DNA of 64,000 nt, from NCBI RefSeq assembly GCF_000248075.1, contig NZ_BAFB01000076.1, positions 1 to 64,000 on the forward strand. The letters are read 5' to 3'. The notes beneath the pieces were generated by a model that made no database searches, was not told the DNA's origin, and worked only from the letters and a program-made list of their open reading frames with translations. Origin of the DNA: Gordonia otitidis NBRC 100426. Its GTDB lineage: Bacteria > Actinomycetota > Actinomycetes > Mycobacteriales > Mycobacteriaceae. Shown here one piece after another: positions 1-9,157 of this stretch (the first letter of the stretch is position 1; each line of letters opens with the position of its first letter). The translations under genes were made by a program, and so were the position numbers.

Positions 1-1931
1 CCTCGTTCCTACCCACCCGTCTCGACGACTTCGCGCGCCATCGGGCCCCAGAGCCCTCGGGCACCGTGGTCGCACGTCCTGAATCCTCCTCGCCGGCAGC
101 AGATCTCGACATCCCCGAGGGCGCGCTGGTCGTCCGCGCGCCGATGGCGGGAGTGGTCGTCTCGACGTCGGTGGACGTCGGTGCCGAGATACCCGGCGCG
201 ACCGGTGTCGTCGTCATCGAGGCCATGAAGATGGAACATGTGGTCCGCGTCGACGCCGACGTCCACGTCACGAATGTCCTCGTCTCCCCCGGCACCGTCG
301 TCGAAGCGGAGGCGCCGCTGCTCGTCGTCGAGCCCGCGACCGCGCCGGTGGCGACACCGGCCGCGGATCGGAACGAGGAGTCCGATTGGTCGCCAGAGGT
401 CGCGGAGATCGAACGACGCAGGCAGTTCGCACTTGCCATGGGCGGACCGACGAAGATCGAACGCCAGCATGATTCCGGACGACTCACCGCGCGTGAGCGC
501 ATCGAAGCATTCGGCGACAGCGGTTCGTTCGTCGAGATCGGCGCGCTGTCGGGCTTTCCGACACTCGACGCCCATCAGCAGACCGTGTCCGTCTCGCCCA
601 CCAACTTCTTGGCGGGGACGACGCGGGTCGACGGTCGCAAGGTCGCACTCGGCGTCGACGACTTCACCGTCCGCGGAGGTGCCGGCGACGCGGCGATCCA
701 CGAGAAGCAGATCTTTCTCGAGCGGTACGCGAACGAGATGCGACTACCGATGGTCCGCCTGCTCGACGGGCAGAGTGGCGGCGGAAGCATCAAGATGGTG
801 CTCGACGCCGGTTACACCTACGTCCCCATCAATCCGGGCTGGGATGCCGTGGTGGACAACATGTCCCTGGTCCCGGTCGCCGCGGCGGCACTCGGCCCCA
901 CCGTCGGCCTCGGCGCTGCGCGACTGGTGATGTCGCATCTGTCGGTGCTTGTCGACGGTGTCGGGCAACTGTTCACAGCCGGTCCACCCGTCGTACGCAG
1001 CGCGACCGGCGAAGACCTCACCAAGGATGAGCTGGGCGGCCCGGAGATCCACCGCGACAACGGTTCGGTCGAACGTATCGTCGCGAGCGAGGCCGAAGCC
1101 TTCGAGGTGATCCGGTCGTTCCTGTCCTACCTGCCGACCAGCGTCTTCGAGGTCCCTCCGATCATCGACTGCGACGATCCGATCGGCCGCCGCGACGAGT
1201 CTCTACTGAACGCGATCCCCCGAAATCAGCGCCGCCCGTATGAGATCTCGCCGATTCCCGACGCGGTCTTCGACACCGGATCGGTGTTCCGCTACGCCGA
1301 CTACGGAGGTGGCACGCTCACCGCGCTCGCCCGACTCGACGGCCACCCCGTCGGCGTCGTCGCTGCCGACCCCGCCATGGGCGCCACGATGTCGGCATCC
1401 GGCGCACTGGCCATCACCCGCCTCGTCGACCTCTGCGAGACCTTCCATCTGCCCGTCGTCAGCCTCACCGACCAGGCGGGCATGACGATCGGGACGGCCG
1501 CGGAACGCAGGGCGACGATCCGACATGGCGCACGCGCGATCAGCGCGATCTACCAGGCACGGGTACCGCAGGCCGAGATGATCCTCCGACGCGTCTACGG
1601 CGTCGGCGGTGCCGGGATAGTGAATCGCCATCGGGCACAACGCACATGGGCCTGGCCGTCGGGCGACTGGGGCTCGTTGCCGATGCAGGGCGGCGTCGAG
1701 GCCGCCTTCGGCGCGCAGATCGAGGCCGCCGACGATCCCGCCGCCGAAGCCGAACGCATCCGTGAGACGTTCTCGGCGTTGACGTCACCCTTCCGGACGG
1801 CTGAGCGGTTCGGCGTCGCCGACATCATCGATCCGCGCGACACCAGAAGCCTGCTGTGCGACTGGGTTCACGACGCCTATCGGATTGTTCCGACCCTGCT
1901 CGGTCGCCCGTGCTTCGGCACCCGACCCTGA
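1..1931 (+). CDS. Acyl-CoA carboxylase, fused biotin carrier and carboxyltransferase (5' partial)
   Basis: This gene is cut by the left edge; its frame is open from base 3. The visible part starts with a biotin-carrier domain containing the biotinylation motif EAMKMEH (bases 220-240), in which the second lysine would carry biotin. A carboxyltransferase domain of the AccD/PccB type follows, from about base 430, with a Gly-rich substrate region (GQSGGGSIK, GVGGAG). By family knowledge such proteins transfer CO2 from biotin to an acyl-CoA. The missing N-terminus may hold a biotin carboxylase, as in fused carboxylases of about 1000 residues, but that cannot be seen here. An acyl-CoA ligase and a TetR regulator follow closely, which suggests an organic-acid catabolic operon. 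The acyl-CoA substrate cannot be named. Confidence 0.85.
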   Translation, partial: SFLPTRLDDFARHRAPEPSGTVVARPESSSPAADLDIPEGALVVRAPMAGVVVSTSVDVGAEIPGATGVVVIEAMKMEHVVRVDADVHVTNVLVSPGTVVEAEAPLLVVEPATAPVATPAADRNEESDWSPEVAEIERRRQFALAMGGPTKIERQHDSGRLTARERIEAFGDSGSFVEIGALSGFPTLDAHQQTVSVSPTNFLAGTTRVDGRKVALGVDDFTVRGGAGDAAIHEKQIFLERYANEMRLPMVRLLDGQSGGGSIKMVLDAGYTYVPINPGWDAVVDNMSLVPVAAAALGPTVGLGAARLVMSHLSVLVDGVGQLFTAGPPVVRSATGEDLTKDELGGPEIHRDNGSVERIVASEAEAFEVIRSFLSYLPTSVFEVPPIIDCDDPIGRRDESLLNAIPRNQRRPYEISPIPDAVFDTGSVFRYADYGGGTLTALARLDGHPVGVVAADPAMGATMSASGALAITRLVDLCETFHLPVVSLTDQAGMTIGTAAERRATIRHGARAISAIYQARVPQAEMILRRVYGVGGAGIVNRHRAQRTWAWPSGDWGSLPMQGGVEAAFGAQIEAADDPAAEAERIRETFSALTSPFRTAERFGVADIIDPRDTRSLLCDWVHDAYRIVPTLLGRPCFGTRP

Positions 1932-1973
1932 CCACTTCGAAACTCATTCACCGCACACCCACCTGGAGACCCC

Positions 1974-3764
1974 ATGTCGATCCCGGAATCCGCTACCCAC
2001 ACAGCATTCGACGCAGCAGCGCTGCTCCGGCTCCTCACCGCCGACGGCGAATTGATCACCGAACGACTCGACCACTGGGCCGCAGCGCGTCCCGACGCGC
2101 GTTTCCTCTACTACGGAGAGGATTCGGTCTCGCTGACCTACCGCGAGTTCGGCTCCCTGACCGACACCGTGGCCGGAAACCTCGCGCGCGCAGGCGTCGG
2201 TGAAGGTGCGCGCGTCAGCGTGCTCACCACCAACTCCTATCTGGCGACGGTGTTGATGTTCTCGATCTGGAAGGCAGGCGCCGTCTACTGTCCGATCAAC
2301 TTCTCCTACGTGGGCAGACTGCTGGCCTACCAACTCGACGACACGGCACCGGCATTGCTGGTCACCGACGCAGCACACGTGTCGGTGGTCAACGACATCG
2401 CCGACTCCCTGGACACGGTCCCTCGGGTCGTCGTCTACTCTCCCCCGCCGGGAGCACATGATCACGTGCCCGAGATCGTCGACGTGCACCCGCGTTTCGG
2501 CCGTCTCGGCTGGGCCGAGCTCATCGCGCCGGCAGCGCGACCCGACGTCACCGTCTCCTTCGACGACCCGGCCAACATCGTGTACACGTCCGGGACGACA
2601 GGTCCTGCGAAAGGGGTTGTCCAACCGTACCGATGGATGGCTCAGTACACCTACGGCCTGCGGGCACTCCTGACCCCCGACGACGTCGTCTACAACGACC
2701 TTCCCATGTATCACGTCGGTGGTGCCATCGCCAATGTCGCCCGTGCGGCCTGGGTCGGATGCGCGGTCGCCGTCTGGGACAGGTTCAGCCCCAGCGACTT
2801 CTGGCGTCGGATCGACACCTCCGGTGCGACGACCGCGATTCTCCTCGACGTGATGATCCCGTGGCTGATGAACGCCGAACCGCGCTCCGACGACCGCGCC
2901 AACACGCTGAACAAGGTGTACCTCCAGCCGCTGCCCAGCCACCACTCCGACATCGCGACGCGCTTCGGATTCGACGTCGTCATGGCGGGCTTCGGACAGA
3001 CCGAATCAGGCGCGCCGGTCAGCGCTTTCATCATGGAGACCGAACCAGGTGCGGGCACACCCGACGAGCTCTACCGTGGCCTCGACCATGCCGGCATCAC
3101 GAAACGCGCTGAGGAACTGGGCATCCGACTCCTCCCCGGTAAAGACGTCACGCGCAAGGGATTCATCGGCACCCCCGGCCCGTTCTGCGAGGTCACCATT
3201 CTCGACGAGCACGACGCCGACTGTGGGATCGAGGAACCGGGGCAGCTCGCGCTGCGCCCACGTCTGCCCGGGCTGGTGATGCGCGAATATCACGGCAAGC
3301 CCGAAGCGACCGTCGACGCGTGGCGTAATCTGTGGCTCCACACCGGCGACGCCGCGGTTCGCGGAGCCGACGGTAACCTGTACTTCGTCGACCGCCTCGG
3401 CGACAGAATCCGGGTCAGGGGTGAGAACCTCTCGTCCTATCAGGTGGAGGACCTCCTCAATCAGCATCCCGCCGTTGCCTTGTGTGCCGCCTTCGCCGTA
3501 CCCGCCGCCAATGGAGACGAGGACGACGTCGTGGTATTCGTGGTCCCGGCCGACGGCTCGGGCATCGGCGTCGAGGACGTGCATGCCTACGCCGACGAGG
3601 TGATGCCCAAGTACATGCGGCCGCGTATCGTTCGCATCGTGGACGATCTGCCCCGCACGGCGACGAACAAGATCGAGAAGTACCGACTGCGCGCGCAGAT
3701 CGTCGCCGAGTCGTCCGCCGCCACGGACGGCCGGACCGGTCAGCGTCCGACGGTCTCGCCGTGA
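1974..3764 (+). CDS. Acyl-CoA synthetase (AMP-dependent ligase)
   Basis: This is a 596-residue ANL-superfamily adenylating enzyme that would activate a carboxylic acid as acyl-AMP and then acyl-CoA. The phosphate-binding motif YTSGTTGPAKG lies near residue 205, GFGQTESG (motif A5-like) near 340, the hinge-region HTGD near 460, and a C-terminal NKIEKYRLR with the catalytic lysine region near 570. The layout resembles CaiC/crotonobetaine-CoA ligase-like members, but the substrate is not decidable. The ATG lies 43 bases after the carboxylase stop and the stop overlaps the next gene by four bases, so these three genes probably share one transcript. Confidence 0.88.
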   Translation: MSIPESATHTAFDAAALLRLLTADGELITERLDHWAAARPDARFLYYGEDSVSLTYREFGSLTDTVAGNLARAGVGEGARVSVLTTNSYLATVLMFSIWKAGAVYCPINFSYVGRLLAYQLDDTAPALLVTDAAHVSVVNDIADSLDTVPRVVVYSPPPGAHDHVPEIVDVHPRFGRLGWAELIAPAARPDVTVSFDDPANIVYTSGTTGPAKGVVQPYRWMAQYTYGLRALLTPDDVVYNDLPMYHVGGAIANVARAAWVGCAVAVWDRFSPSDFWRRIDTSGATTAILLDVMIPWLMNAEPRSDDRANTLNKVYLQPLPSHHSDIATRFGFDVVMAGFGQTESGAPVSAFIMETEPGAGTPDELYRGLDHAGITKRAEELGIRLLPGKDVTRKGFIGTPGPFCEVTILDEHDADCGIEEPGQLALRPRLPGLVMREYHGKPEATVDAWRNLWLHTGDAAVRGADGNLYFVDRLGDRIRVRGENLSSYQVEDLLNQHPAVALCAAFAVPAANGDEDDVVVFVVPADGSGIGVEDVHAYADEVMPKYMRPRIVRIVDDLPRTATNKIEKYRLRAQIVAESSAATDGRTGQRPTVSP

Positions 3765-4402
3765 CCGGGCAGGCCGCGTGGGCGCGGGCACGCAGCGACC
3801 GCGAGGGCCGGGAGCACTCGACCAGAACCGACCTGTTGTCAAGTGCCGCAGACGTTTTCGCCTCTCGCGGGTACGCGCACACGACGATCGCCGACATTAC
3901 GGACGCCGCGGGTGTGTCGCGAGCGTCGTTCTACCTGTACTTCACCTCGAGATCCGACGTCTTCGTCTCCGTCGCGGGCAGTGTCCGCGATGACTTCCTG
4001 GCGGCGCACGAAATCCCCGACGTCGACGAGAGCGACCCGGTGGAACTCGGTCGTGCGTCGTCGGCCGCGTTCCTGACCGCGTACGCGCGGCACCTCGACC
4101 TCATGACGGTCATCGAACACCAGGCGCTCGCCGACGAGACGATCGCCGAGATCTGGCGCGAGATCCAGGAACGTCCACGACGACGGGTGATCCGCTATGT
4201 GCGTCGCCTCGCCGAGCAGGGCGACGCACATCCCGCCGCCGATGCGGAGTCGATCGCGGAAGCCGTTCTCGGCATGTTCGAGCGATTCGCTCGACGACGG
4301 ATCACCGATCCCGACGAGTTCGAGAGTGCCGTGACGTCATTGAACGCGATGTACCTACGGCTGCTGGGAATCGAACAACCCGAGCCGACCGACGGCAGGT
4401 AG
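3761..4402 (+). CDS. TetR-family transcriptional regulator
   Basis: This is a 213-residue TetR regulator. The N-terminal helix-turn-helix is clear (TTIADITDAAGVSRASFYLYF region, residues about 45-65), followed by an all-helical ligand domain of the usual size. I chose the GTG at 3761, which overlaps the ligase stop (GTGA); the longer open frame upstream is only a shadow of the ligase. Its place at the end of the carboxylase-ligase operon suggests that it controls these genes, perhaps in response to the acyl-CoA, but no operator is visible at the operon start, which lies outside the window. Confidence 0.85.
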   Translation: MTGQAAWARARSDREGREHSTRTDLLSSAADVFASRGYAHTTIADITDAAGVSRASFYLYFTSRSDVFVSVAGSVRDDFLAAHEIPDVDESDPVELGRASSAAFLTAYARHLDLMTVIEHQALADETIAEIWREIQERPRRRVIRYVRRLAEQGDAHPAADAESIAEAVLGMFERFARRRITDPDEFESAVTSLNAMYLRLLGIEQPEPTDGR

Positions 4403-4499
4403 TCGGCGGCACGCCGTCCCCACAGGATCACCGACACAACACGCCCGGGGGACTTGATGGTTCCATGCACGCTGGTCTCCGTCACGTACCGTCGCCACT

Positions 4500-5369
4500 G
4501 TGACCCCAGCCACTGTCACTCGTCGGGGATTCCTTCACGCGACGGGACTCGCCGCGATCGTCGCCGCGATCGCGCAGGCCGATCCGGCGCATGCGGAGCC
4601 GCTCGGCGGCTACCCGCCGTTGCCGTCGCCGGTGCAGCAGATCTTCGACTCCGTACGGCGCGCTTCGCACGAGGCGCTCACCGGCGTCGCGGCGATGGTC
4701 ATGCCTGGCGACGACGCCTACTCCCGCGCCCAACGCGTCACCGCACGTGGTCCCGGGGCCGTATCCGACGACGGCGCAGTCCAATTCATCGCTCTCATCG
4801 ACCGCTTCCTGCCGCAGAGCGACGCCCTCGTGCGCCCGATCGCGGTCGCGTTGTCGACCACCCTGGCCGATCTCTCGGTTCCGGCGGCACAGTTACCCGA
4901 ACCCGCGACAGCGCGGGCGATCGACCGCGCCCTCGGCGTCGGCGACAACGACCGCACGTTCCCGCTGTCGCTGGCCGCCGGCCTCGTACTGAACGTGTCG
5001 GCGGTGTTGGCAGGAAGCCGGTTCGGCGCCGGCCCCTTCGCCTCCCCCTTCGCCAACGCGGATTTCGACACCAAGTGTCGAGCGTTCGAGCTGATCGAGC
5101 AACCCGCCGCCGATCTGCTGGCAGTGTTCGATTCCGCTCTGCCCCAACCACTCCGAGGTTCCGGATCGGGGCTTCTGCGATTCGTGGGCGGGATTCTGCT
5201 CGACGGCGCGGCATTCACGGTCTGGAGCGAACACCGACTCTACGACGTGGCGACACGGCGCCTACGACGGCGGCCGGCAGCCTGGGACATCACTGATTAC
5301 CGGCCTCATGGAATCGTCGACAACCACGACGAGTTTCGCGGCTACTACCGTGGTATGGAGGAATTCTGA
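4500..5369 (+). CDS. Tat-signal protein, probable small subunit of GMC dehydrogenase
   Basis: This 289-residue protein begins with a twin-arginine signal (TRRGFLHATGLAA) and an AHA cleavage region near residue 33. No domain is recognised with certainty. Its context matches the small Tat-carrying subunits (gluconate 2-dehydrogenase subunit 3-like) that carry a signal-less GMC flavoprotein across the membrane: the next gene is a GMC oxidoreductase starting at the base after this stop. The GTG start at 4500 lies seven bases after a TACCGT hexamer and has no ribosome site, so the message may be leaderless. The export-partner role is inference from context. Confidence 0.7.
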   Translation: MTPATVTRRGFLHATGLAAIVAAIAQADPAHAEPLGGYPPLPSPVQQIFDSVRRASHEALTGVAAMVMPGDDAYSRAQRVTARGPGAVSDDGAVQFIALIDRFLPQSDALVRPIAVALSTTLADLSVPAAQLPEPATARAIDRALGVGDNDRTFPLSLAAGLVLNVSAVLAGSRFGAGPFASPFANADFDTKCRAFELIEQPAADLLAVFDSALPQPLRGSGSGLLRFVGGILLDGAAFTVWSEHRLYDVATRRLRRRPAAWDITDYRPHGIVDNHDEFRGYYRGMEEF

Positions 5370-7145
5370 GTGCGTGATGTCATCGTCGTCGGAGCCGGAG
5401 GTGGCGGCCCTGTTGTCGCCGCAGAACTCGCGATGCAGGGCCTTGATGTGTTGCTCCTCGAAGGCGGTCCCCGCCAGGGGAATCCGGCCACACAGTGGTC
5501 GCATCTCGAGTTCGACGCGAACGACCCGACTGCGGGATTCCTCCGTTTCGGGCCGGGAGACCGTCGCAAGCCCGGCTGGTTTCGTGAGTGGGCGCAGAAC
5601 AGCTTCGTCTGGGAACTGGCCGGGGTCGGCGGTACCACGCAGCACTTCTTCGGCAATTCACCGCGTCCCTACAAGGGCGTGTTCAGCGGGTATGACGGAC
5701 CAGATCGTTCTGAGTACGACACCGCACATCGCTTCCCGTTCACCTATTCGGAACTGGTGCCCTATCTCGAGTGGGTGGAGGAGACCCTCCCGGTGAAACC
5801 CGCACCGATGGGCACCAAGGAAGCGTTGTTCTTCCGCGGCTGCGAAGGGCTGGGTCTGCCCCTTCAGCGTGGTAGGGACACCACCGGCGCCGCCTATCGA
5901 CCGCAGCCCAACTGCATTCTGCACCCCGGCGGCAATGCCGGCAGGACGTCGGAGAAATCGTTGCTCACGTACCCGCACGCAACGGGATGCACGTTCTGTG
6001 GGCACTGCTTCCAGGGCTGCTACCTCCCGTTGCACGCGCCGCGCAACCAGTTGGCCAGACGCTCGACGGACAACAGCTATGTGCCGCTGGGACTGGCAGC
6101 CGACCGTGTGCGCACGGGCGGCCGCGCGGTGGAACTGCGCGCGGATTCGTTCGTGACTCAGGTACACACCGCGCGATCGGGGAACGGAGTACGGGCCTCT
6201 GGTGTTTCGTGGCGCGACAACAATTCGGGAGAGCGGTTCCGTGAGGACGCACGCGTGGTCGTGTTGGCGGCCGGAGCCACCGAGACGCCCCGACTCTGGT
6301 TCAACAGCGGGTTGCCCAATCCGAACGACTGGGTGGGCAGAGGGCACACCGATCACTGGTTCGACTGGGTGGTGGGGTTGTTCGACGAGGACACGGGCAA
6401 CACGCGTGGCGGGAACTCCTGCGCGCGCGTCGAACTCCCCGGCTACGGGTGTTTGGAGAACTCCGGGGTGACACCTGGTATCCAGGCGTTCACGATGAGT
6501 CTGTCCAACAGCGGTATTCGCGGGAAGTACACCAACGGGCGCGGGATGCGCGGTCCATGGGACGGTCCGACCGGCCGTCTGGCCGGTGACGAACTCCGGG
6601 AATTCATGGCGCACGGGATCGACCGCATGCTGAACGTCCTGTGCATCACCGACGATCATGTGGAACCCGAATGTCGCATCGTCCCTTCGGCTTTCCCTGC
6701 CGACTCCAACGGCGCGGTAGCCAAGATCGACATCGACATCCGGAAGCGGTCGGCGCCGACGCGGCGCAATCGCGAACACGTCGCCGCAACAGCGGCCCGC
6801 CTGCTACGCAAGGCCGGTGCCCACACGATCTACCGCATGGATTGGGCGCCACTGCTGCTGCACGTGCACTCATCGATGAGGATGGGGATCTCTGCACGGA
6901 ATTCCGTGGCTCGCGACACCTGCGAAGCCCGGTTCGTCGACCGCCTCTACATCGCCGACAACTCTGTTCTCGCGAATTCGCTCGGTGGCCCCAATCCGAC
7001 TCTCACGACCCAAGCAGTGGCGACCCGGTGCGCCGAGAAGATCATGGCGAGGTACTTCGGCGGTGATCCATGGGTACGCACTTCCGCGCCCGTCGTCACC
7101 ACCGACGACCGGATCACGCGACGCATGGTCGAGTTGGGACTCTGA
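5370..7145 (+). CDS. GMC-family FAD oxidoreductase with cysteine cluster
   Basis: This is a 591-residue glucose-methanol-choline flavoprotein. The N-terminus has the FAD dinucleotide fold VIVVGAGGGGP and lacks its own signal peptide. The C-terminal GMC domain has the active-site HSSMRMG region (near 507) and GGPNPTLT near residue 540. C207, C210, C213 and C217 form a CX2CX2CX3C pattern that could bind an iron-sulfur cluster, as in FAD-dependent sugar dehydrogenases that carry a 3Fe-4S centre. The GTG start directly follows the stop of the Tat-signal gene. No cytochrome subunit is adjacent, so the electron acceptor is unknown, as is the substrate (sugar, alcohol or sterol). Confidence 0.88.
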   Translation: MRDVIVVGAGGGGPVVAAELAMQGLDVLLLEGGPRQGNPATQWSHLEFDANDPTAGFLRFGPGDRRKPGWFREWAQNSFVWELAGVGGTTQHFFGNSPRPYKGVFSGYDGPDRSEYDTAHRFPFTYSELVPYLEWVEETLPVKPAPMGTKEALFFRGCEGLGLPLQRGRDTTGAAYRPQPNCILHPGGNAGRTSEKSLLTYPHATGCTFCGHCFQGCYLPLHAPRNQLARRSTDNSYVPLGLAADRVRTGGRAVELRADSFVTQVHTARSGNGVRASGVSWRDNNSGERFREDARVVVLAAGATETPRLWFNSGLPNPNDWVGRGHTDHWFDWVVGLFDEDTGNTRGGNSCARVELPGYGCLENSGVTPGIQAFTMSLSNSGIRGKYTNGRGMRGPWDGPTGRLAGDELREFMAHGIDRMLNVLCITDDHVEPECRIVPSAFPADSNGAVAKIDIDIRKRSAPTRRNREHVAATAARLLRKAGAHTIYRMDWAPLLLHVHSSMRMGISARNSVARDTCEARFVDRLYIADNSVLANSLGGPNPTLTTQAVATRCAEKIMARYFGGDPWVRTSAPVVTTDDRITRRMVELGL

Positions 7146-7233
7146 CACCCCGACCACGAGCACCCGGGGTTGCCCACGGGACAATCCGCCGGGCCGCCAC
7201 CACAGCTCGGCGGTCTTTGGCAAGATCTTGGAC

Positions 7234-7629
7234 ATGCGTGCATTTCTGCTCCAGTCGGCGCTTTCGGGCGTCGCGCTGTGGATCGCGACCTTGATCGTGC
7301 CGGGCCTGAGTTTCCAGTTCCCCGACTCCGCGTCGGGATGGGAGAAGTTCGGGATCGTCGTGCTCGTTGCGCTGATCTTCGGTGTGGTGAACGCCTTCAT
7401 CAAGCCGATCGTGCAGCTGTTCTCCATTCCGCTCTACATCCTGACCCTCGGCCTCATCCACATCGTCATCAACGCGTTCATGCTCGAGATCACGTCGTGG
7501 ATCACCCACAACACCACGCACTGGGGACTTCAGGTCGACAGCTTCTTCTGGGCCGCGATCTTCGGCGCACTGGTGATCTCGATCGTCAGCTGGTTGATCT
7601 CGATGGTGCTGAAGGAACCGGTTCGCTAG
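7234..7629 (+). CDS. Small membrane protein, phage-holin-4-like superfamily
   Basis: This is a 131-residue protein with about four hydrophobic segments (residues 5-24, 38-60, 68-90 and 103-126). The pattern VVNAFIKPIVQLFSIPLYILT followed by GLIHIVINA is typical of the PF04020-type membrane proteins common in mycobacteria and other bacteria. The family is annotated as phage-holin-like by similarity only, and no lysis gene is nearby. The ATG at 7234 was chosen because upstream codons of the open frame overlap the GMC gene. It ends 15 bases before the convergent LLM gene, and no terminator is seen between them. Confidence 0.75.
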   Translation: MRAFLLQSALSGVALWIATLIVPGLSFQFPDSASGWEKFGIVVLVALIFGVVNAFIKPIVQLFSIPLYILTLGLIHIVINAFMLEITSWITHNTTHWGLQVDSFFWAAIFGALVISIVSWLISMVLKEPVR

Positions 7630-7644
7630 TGCCGCAGCGCGGCG

Positions 7645-8535
7645 TCAGGCGGTGATGATCGCGGCGAGTTGCTCGACAGGCGTCTTCGATCCGAGTACCT
7701 GGATCGCCACGTGATTCGCACCCGCGGCGAGATGCTCGTCGAGCCGCGCCTTCACCTGGGCAGCGGTTCCGTGCGCGACGAGGTCGTCGATCAACGCGTC
7801 GCTGCCTCCGTCGGCGATGTCCTCGTCGGTGTAGCCGAGTCGCTTGAGATTGTTGGTGTAGTTGCGCAGGTGCAGATAGGGCTTGTCGACCGGCGGCCGC
7901 CCCACGGCGCGTGCCTCCTGCGCGTCTTCGGTCAGGACCACTTTGTGCTCAGGTGCGAGCAGGGCGTCGGGGCCGAGTATCTCGCGCGCCTGCGCGGTGT
8001 GCTCGGGCGTCGTCAGATAGGGATGCGCACCCAGTGACCGTTCCGCCGACATACGCAGCATGCGCGGTCCGAGTGCCGCGAGCAGTCGACGGTTGGGCGG
8101 AACCTGCTTGCCGTCGAGTGCGTCGAGGTAGCGGCCGACGGCCTTGAACGGGGTCGTGTACTCCGACGTGGCCTCGGGGTGTCCCGCGCCGATACCGAGG
8201 TAGAACCGTCCGGGGAAGTCACGCTCGAGTGCGTGGAACTCCCCGGCGATCACGTAGGGGATTGAGTTCCAGATGTTGACGATGCCCGTCGCGACCGTGA
8301 TGTTCTCGGTCGCCTCGAGGATCGTGCGGATGGGGTGCAGGTTCTCCGGTGATCCGCCGAGCCAGATCGTCCCGTATCCGAGTTCCTCGATCTGTCGCGC
8401 CTCGTCGGGCGAGAACTGTTTGAACCAACCCCACGCGCCGTAGGTGCCGAACCTCGCGATGTGCTCTGCCTTGGACTGCCCGGCCTTCGATTGCCCTGCG
8501 TTGGATGAAGCGGTCATGTTCACAGCGAACCTCAT
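7645..8535 (-). CDS. LLM-class F420/flavin-dependent oxidoreductase
   Basis: This is a 296-residue luciferase-like monooxygenase-fold protein (TIM barrel). Typical elements are [29 protein letters not shown] (cofactor-phosphate region) and a C-terminal [10 protein letters not shown]. In actinobacteria such proteins usually use coenzyme F420, but the cofactor is inferred. The start is uncertain: ATG 8535 or ATG 8517 (MTASS). The N-terminus carries a tandem [10 protein letters not shown] pentapeptide. It is convergent with the holin-like gene and divergent from dtd. Confidence 0.8.
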   Translation of the reverse strand: MRFAVNMTASSNAGQSKAGQSKAEHIARFGTYGAWGWFKQFSPDEARQIEELGYGTIWLGGSPENLHPIRTILEATENITVATGIVNIWNSIPYVIAGEFHALERDFPGRFYLGIGAGHPEATSEYTTPFKAVGRYLDALDGKQVPPNRRLLAALGPRMLRMSAERSLGAHPYLTTPEHTAQAREILGPDALLAPEHKVVLTEDAQEARAVGRPPVDKPYLHLRNYTNNLKRLGYTDEDIADGGSDALIDDLVAHGTAAQVKARLDEHLAAGANHVAIQVLGSKTPVEQLAAIITA

Positions 8536-8656
8536 CGTCGCTCGCTCGTATTCCGAGGCGTCGAAGTCGTCACCAGATCTTCATCTTGGTCGTGGCGACA
8601 CTCCGGGTCGTACCACCGCCGAGTCGCACCGGTTCTCGATCTGTGATGCTGGTCGA

Positions 8657-9106
8657 ATGCGTGCGGTGATCCAGCGAGTGTCCAGCGGTTCGGTGCGTGT
8701 CGACGGTGAGACCGTCGGCGAACTCCACATCGCTGCAGGCGCCCAGGGTCTCGTCGTCCTGGTAGGGGTCACCCACGACGACACCCCTGCGCATGCGGCG
8801 AAGCTCGCCGACAAGATCTGGCGACTACGCATCCTCGACGGCTCGGACGGGCGTGAGGATTCCGCGGCAGATCTCGACGCCCCGATCCTCGTCATCAGTC
8901 AGTTCACCCTCTACGCCAACGTCGCCAAGGGCAGAAGGCCCTCCTGGAACGCCGCCGCACCCGGGCCGGTCGCCGAGCCCCTCGTCGACGCCGTGGTCGC
9001 AGAACTGCGCGCAGCGGGAGCCACGGTCGCCACCGGACGATTCGGAGCGCACATGGAGGTGTCGCTGGTCAACGACGGCCCGGTGACGCTCGTCGTCGAC
9101 GTGTGA
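8657..9106 (+). CDS. dtd: D-aminoacyl-tRNA deacylase
   Basis: This 149-residue protein matches Dtd over its whole length. It has the start MRAVIQRV, the SQFTLYA motif (residues 79-85) that supplies the active-site Ser-Gln region, and a C-terminal NDGPVT Pro-containing motif near residue 140. Dtd removes D-amino acids (and glycine from tRNA-Ala) wrongly attached to tRNA in the cytoplasm. I chose ATG 8657; the longer frame upstream reads through the divergent promoter region. It appears to be a single gene, with fdhD 51 bases downstream. Confidence 0.93.
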   Translation: MRAVIQRVSSGSVRVDGETVGELHIAAGAQGLVVLVGVTHDDTPAHAAKLADKIWRLRILDGSDGREDSAADLDAPILVISQFTLYANVAKGRRPSWNAAAPGPVAEPLVDAVVAELRAAGATVATGRFGAHMEVSLVNDGPVTLVVDV

Positions 9107-9157
9107 AACCACGTTCTCGCGCGGCATGAGCGTTTTCGGGGAGGTTACTGTGGCGAG

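Noticed and set aside
1944-2945. A 333-codon minus-strand frame opposite the acyl-CoA ligase
   Set aside because: Its composition (His, Arg, Asp, Val) is typical of antisense frames in high-GC genes, and the plus strand is clearly coding.
7234-7629. A prophage holin
   Set aside because: The family name is by similarity only; no lysin, portal or other phage gene lies nearby.
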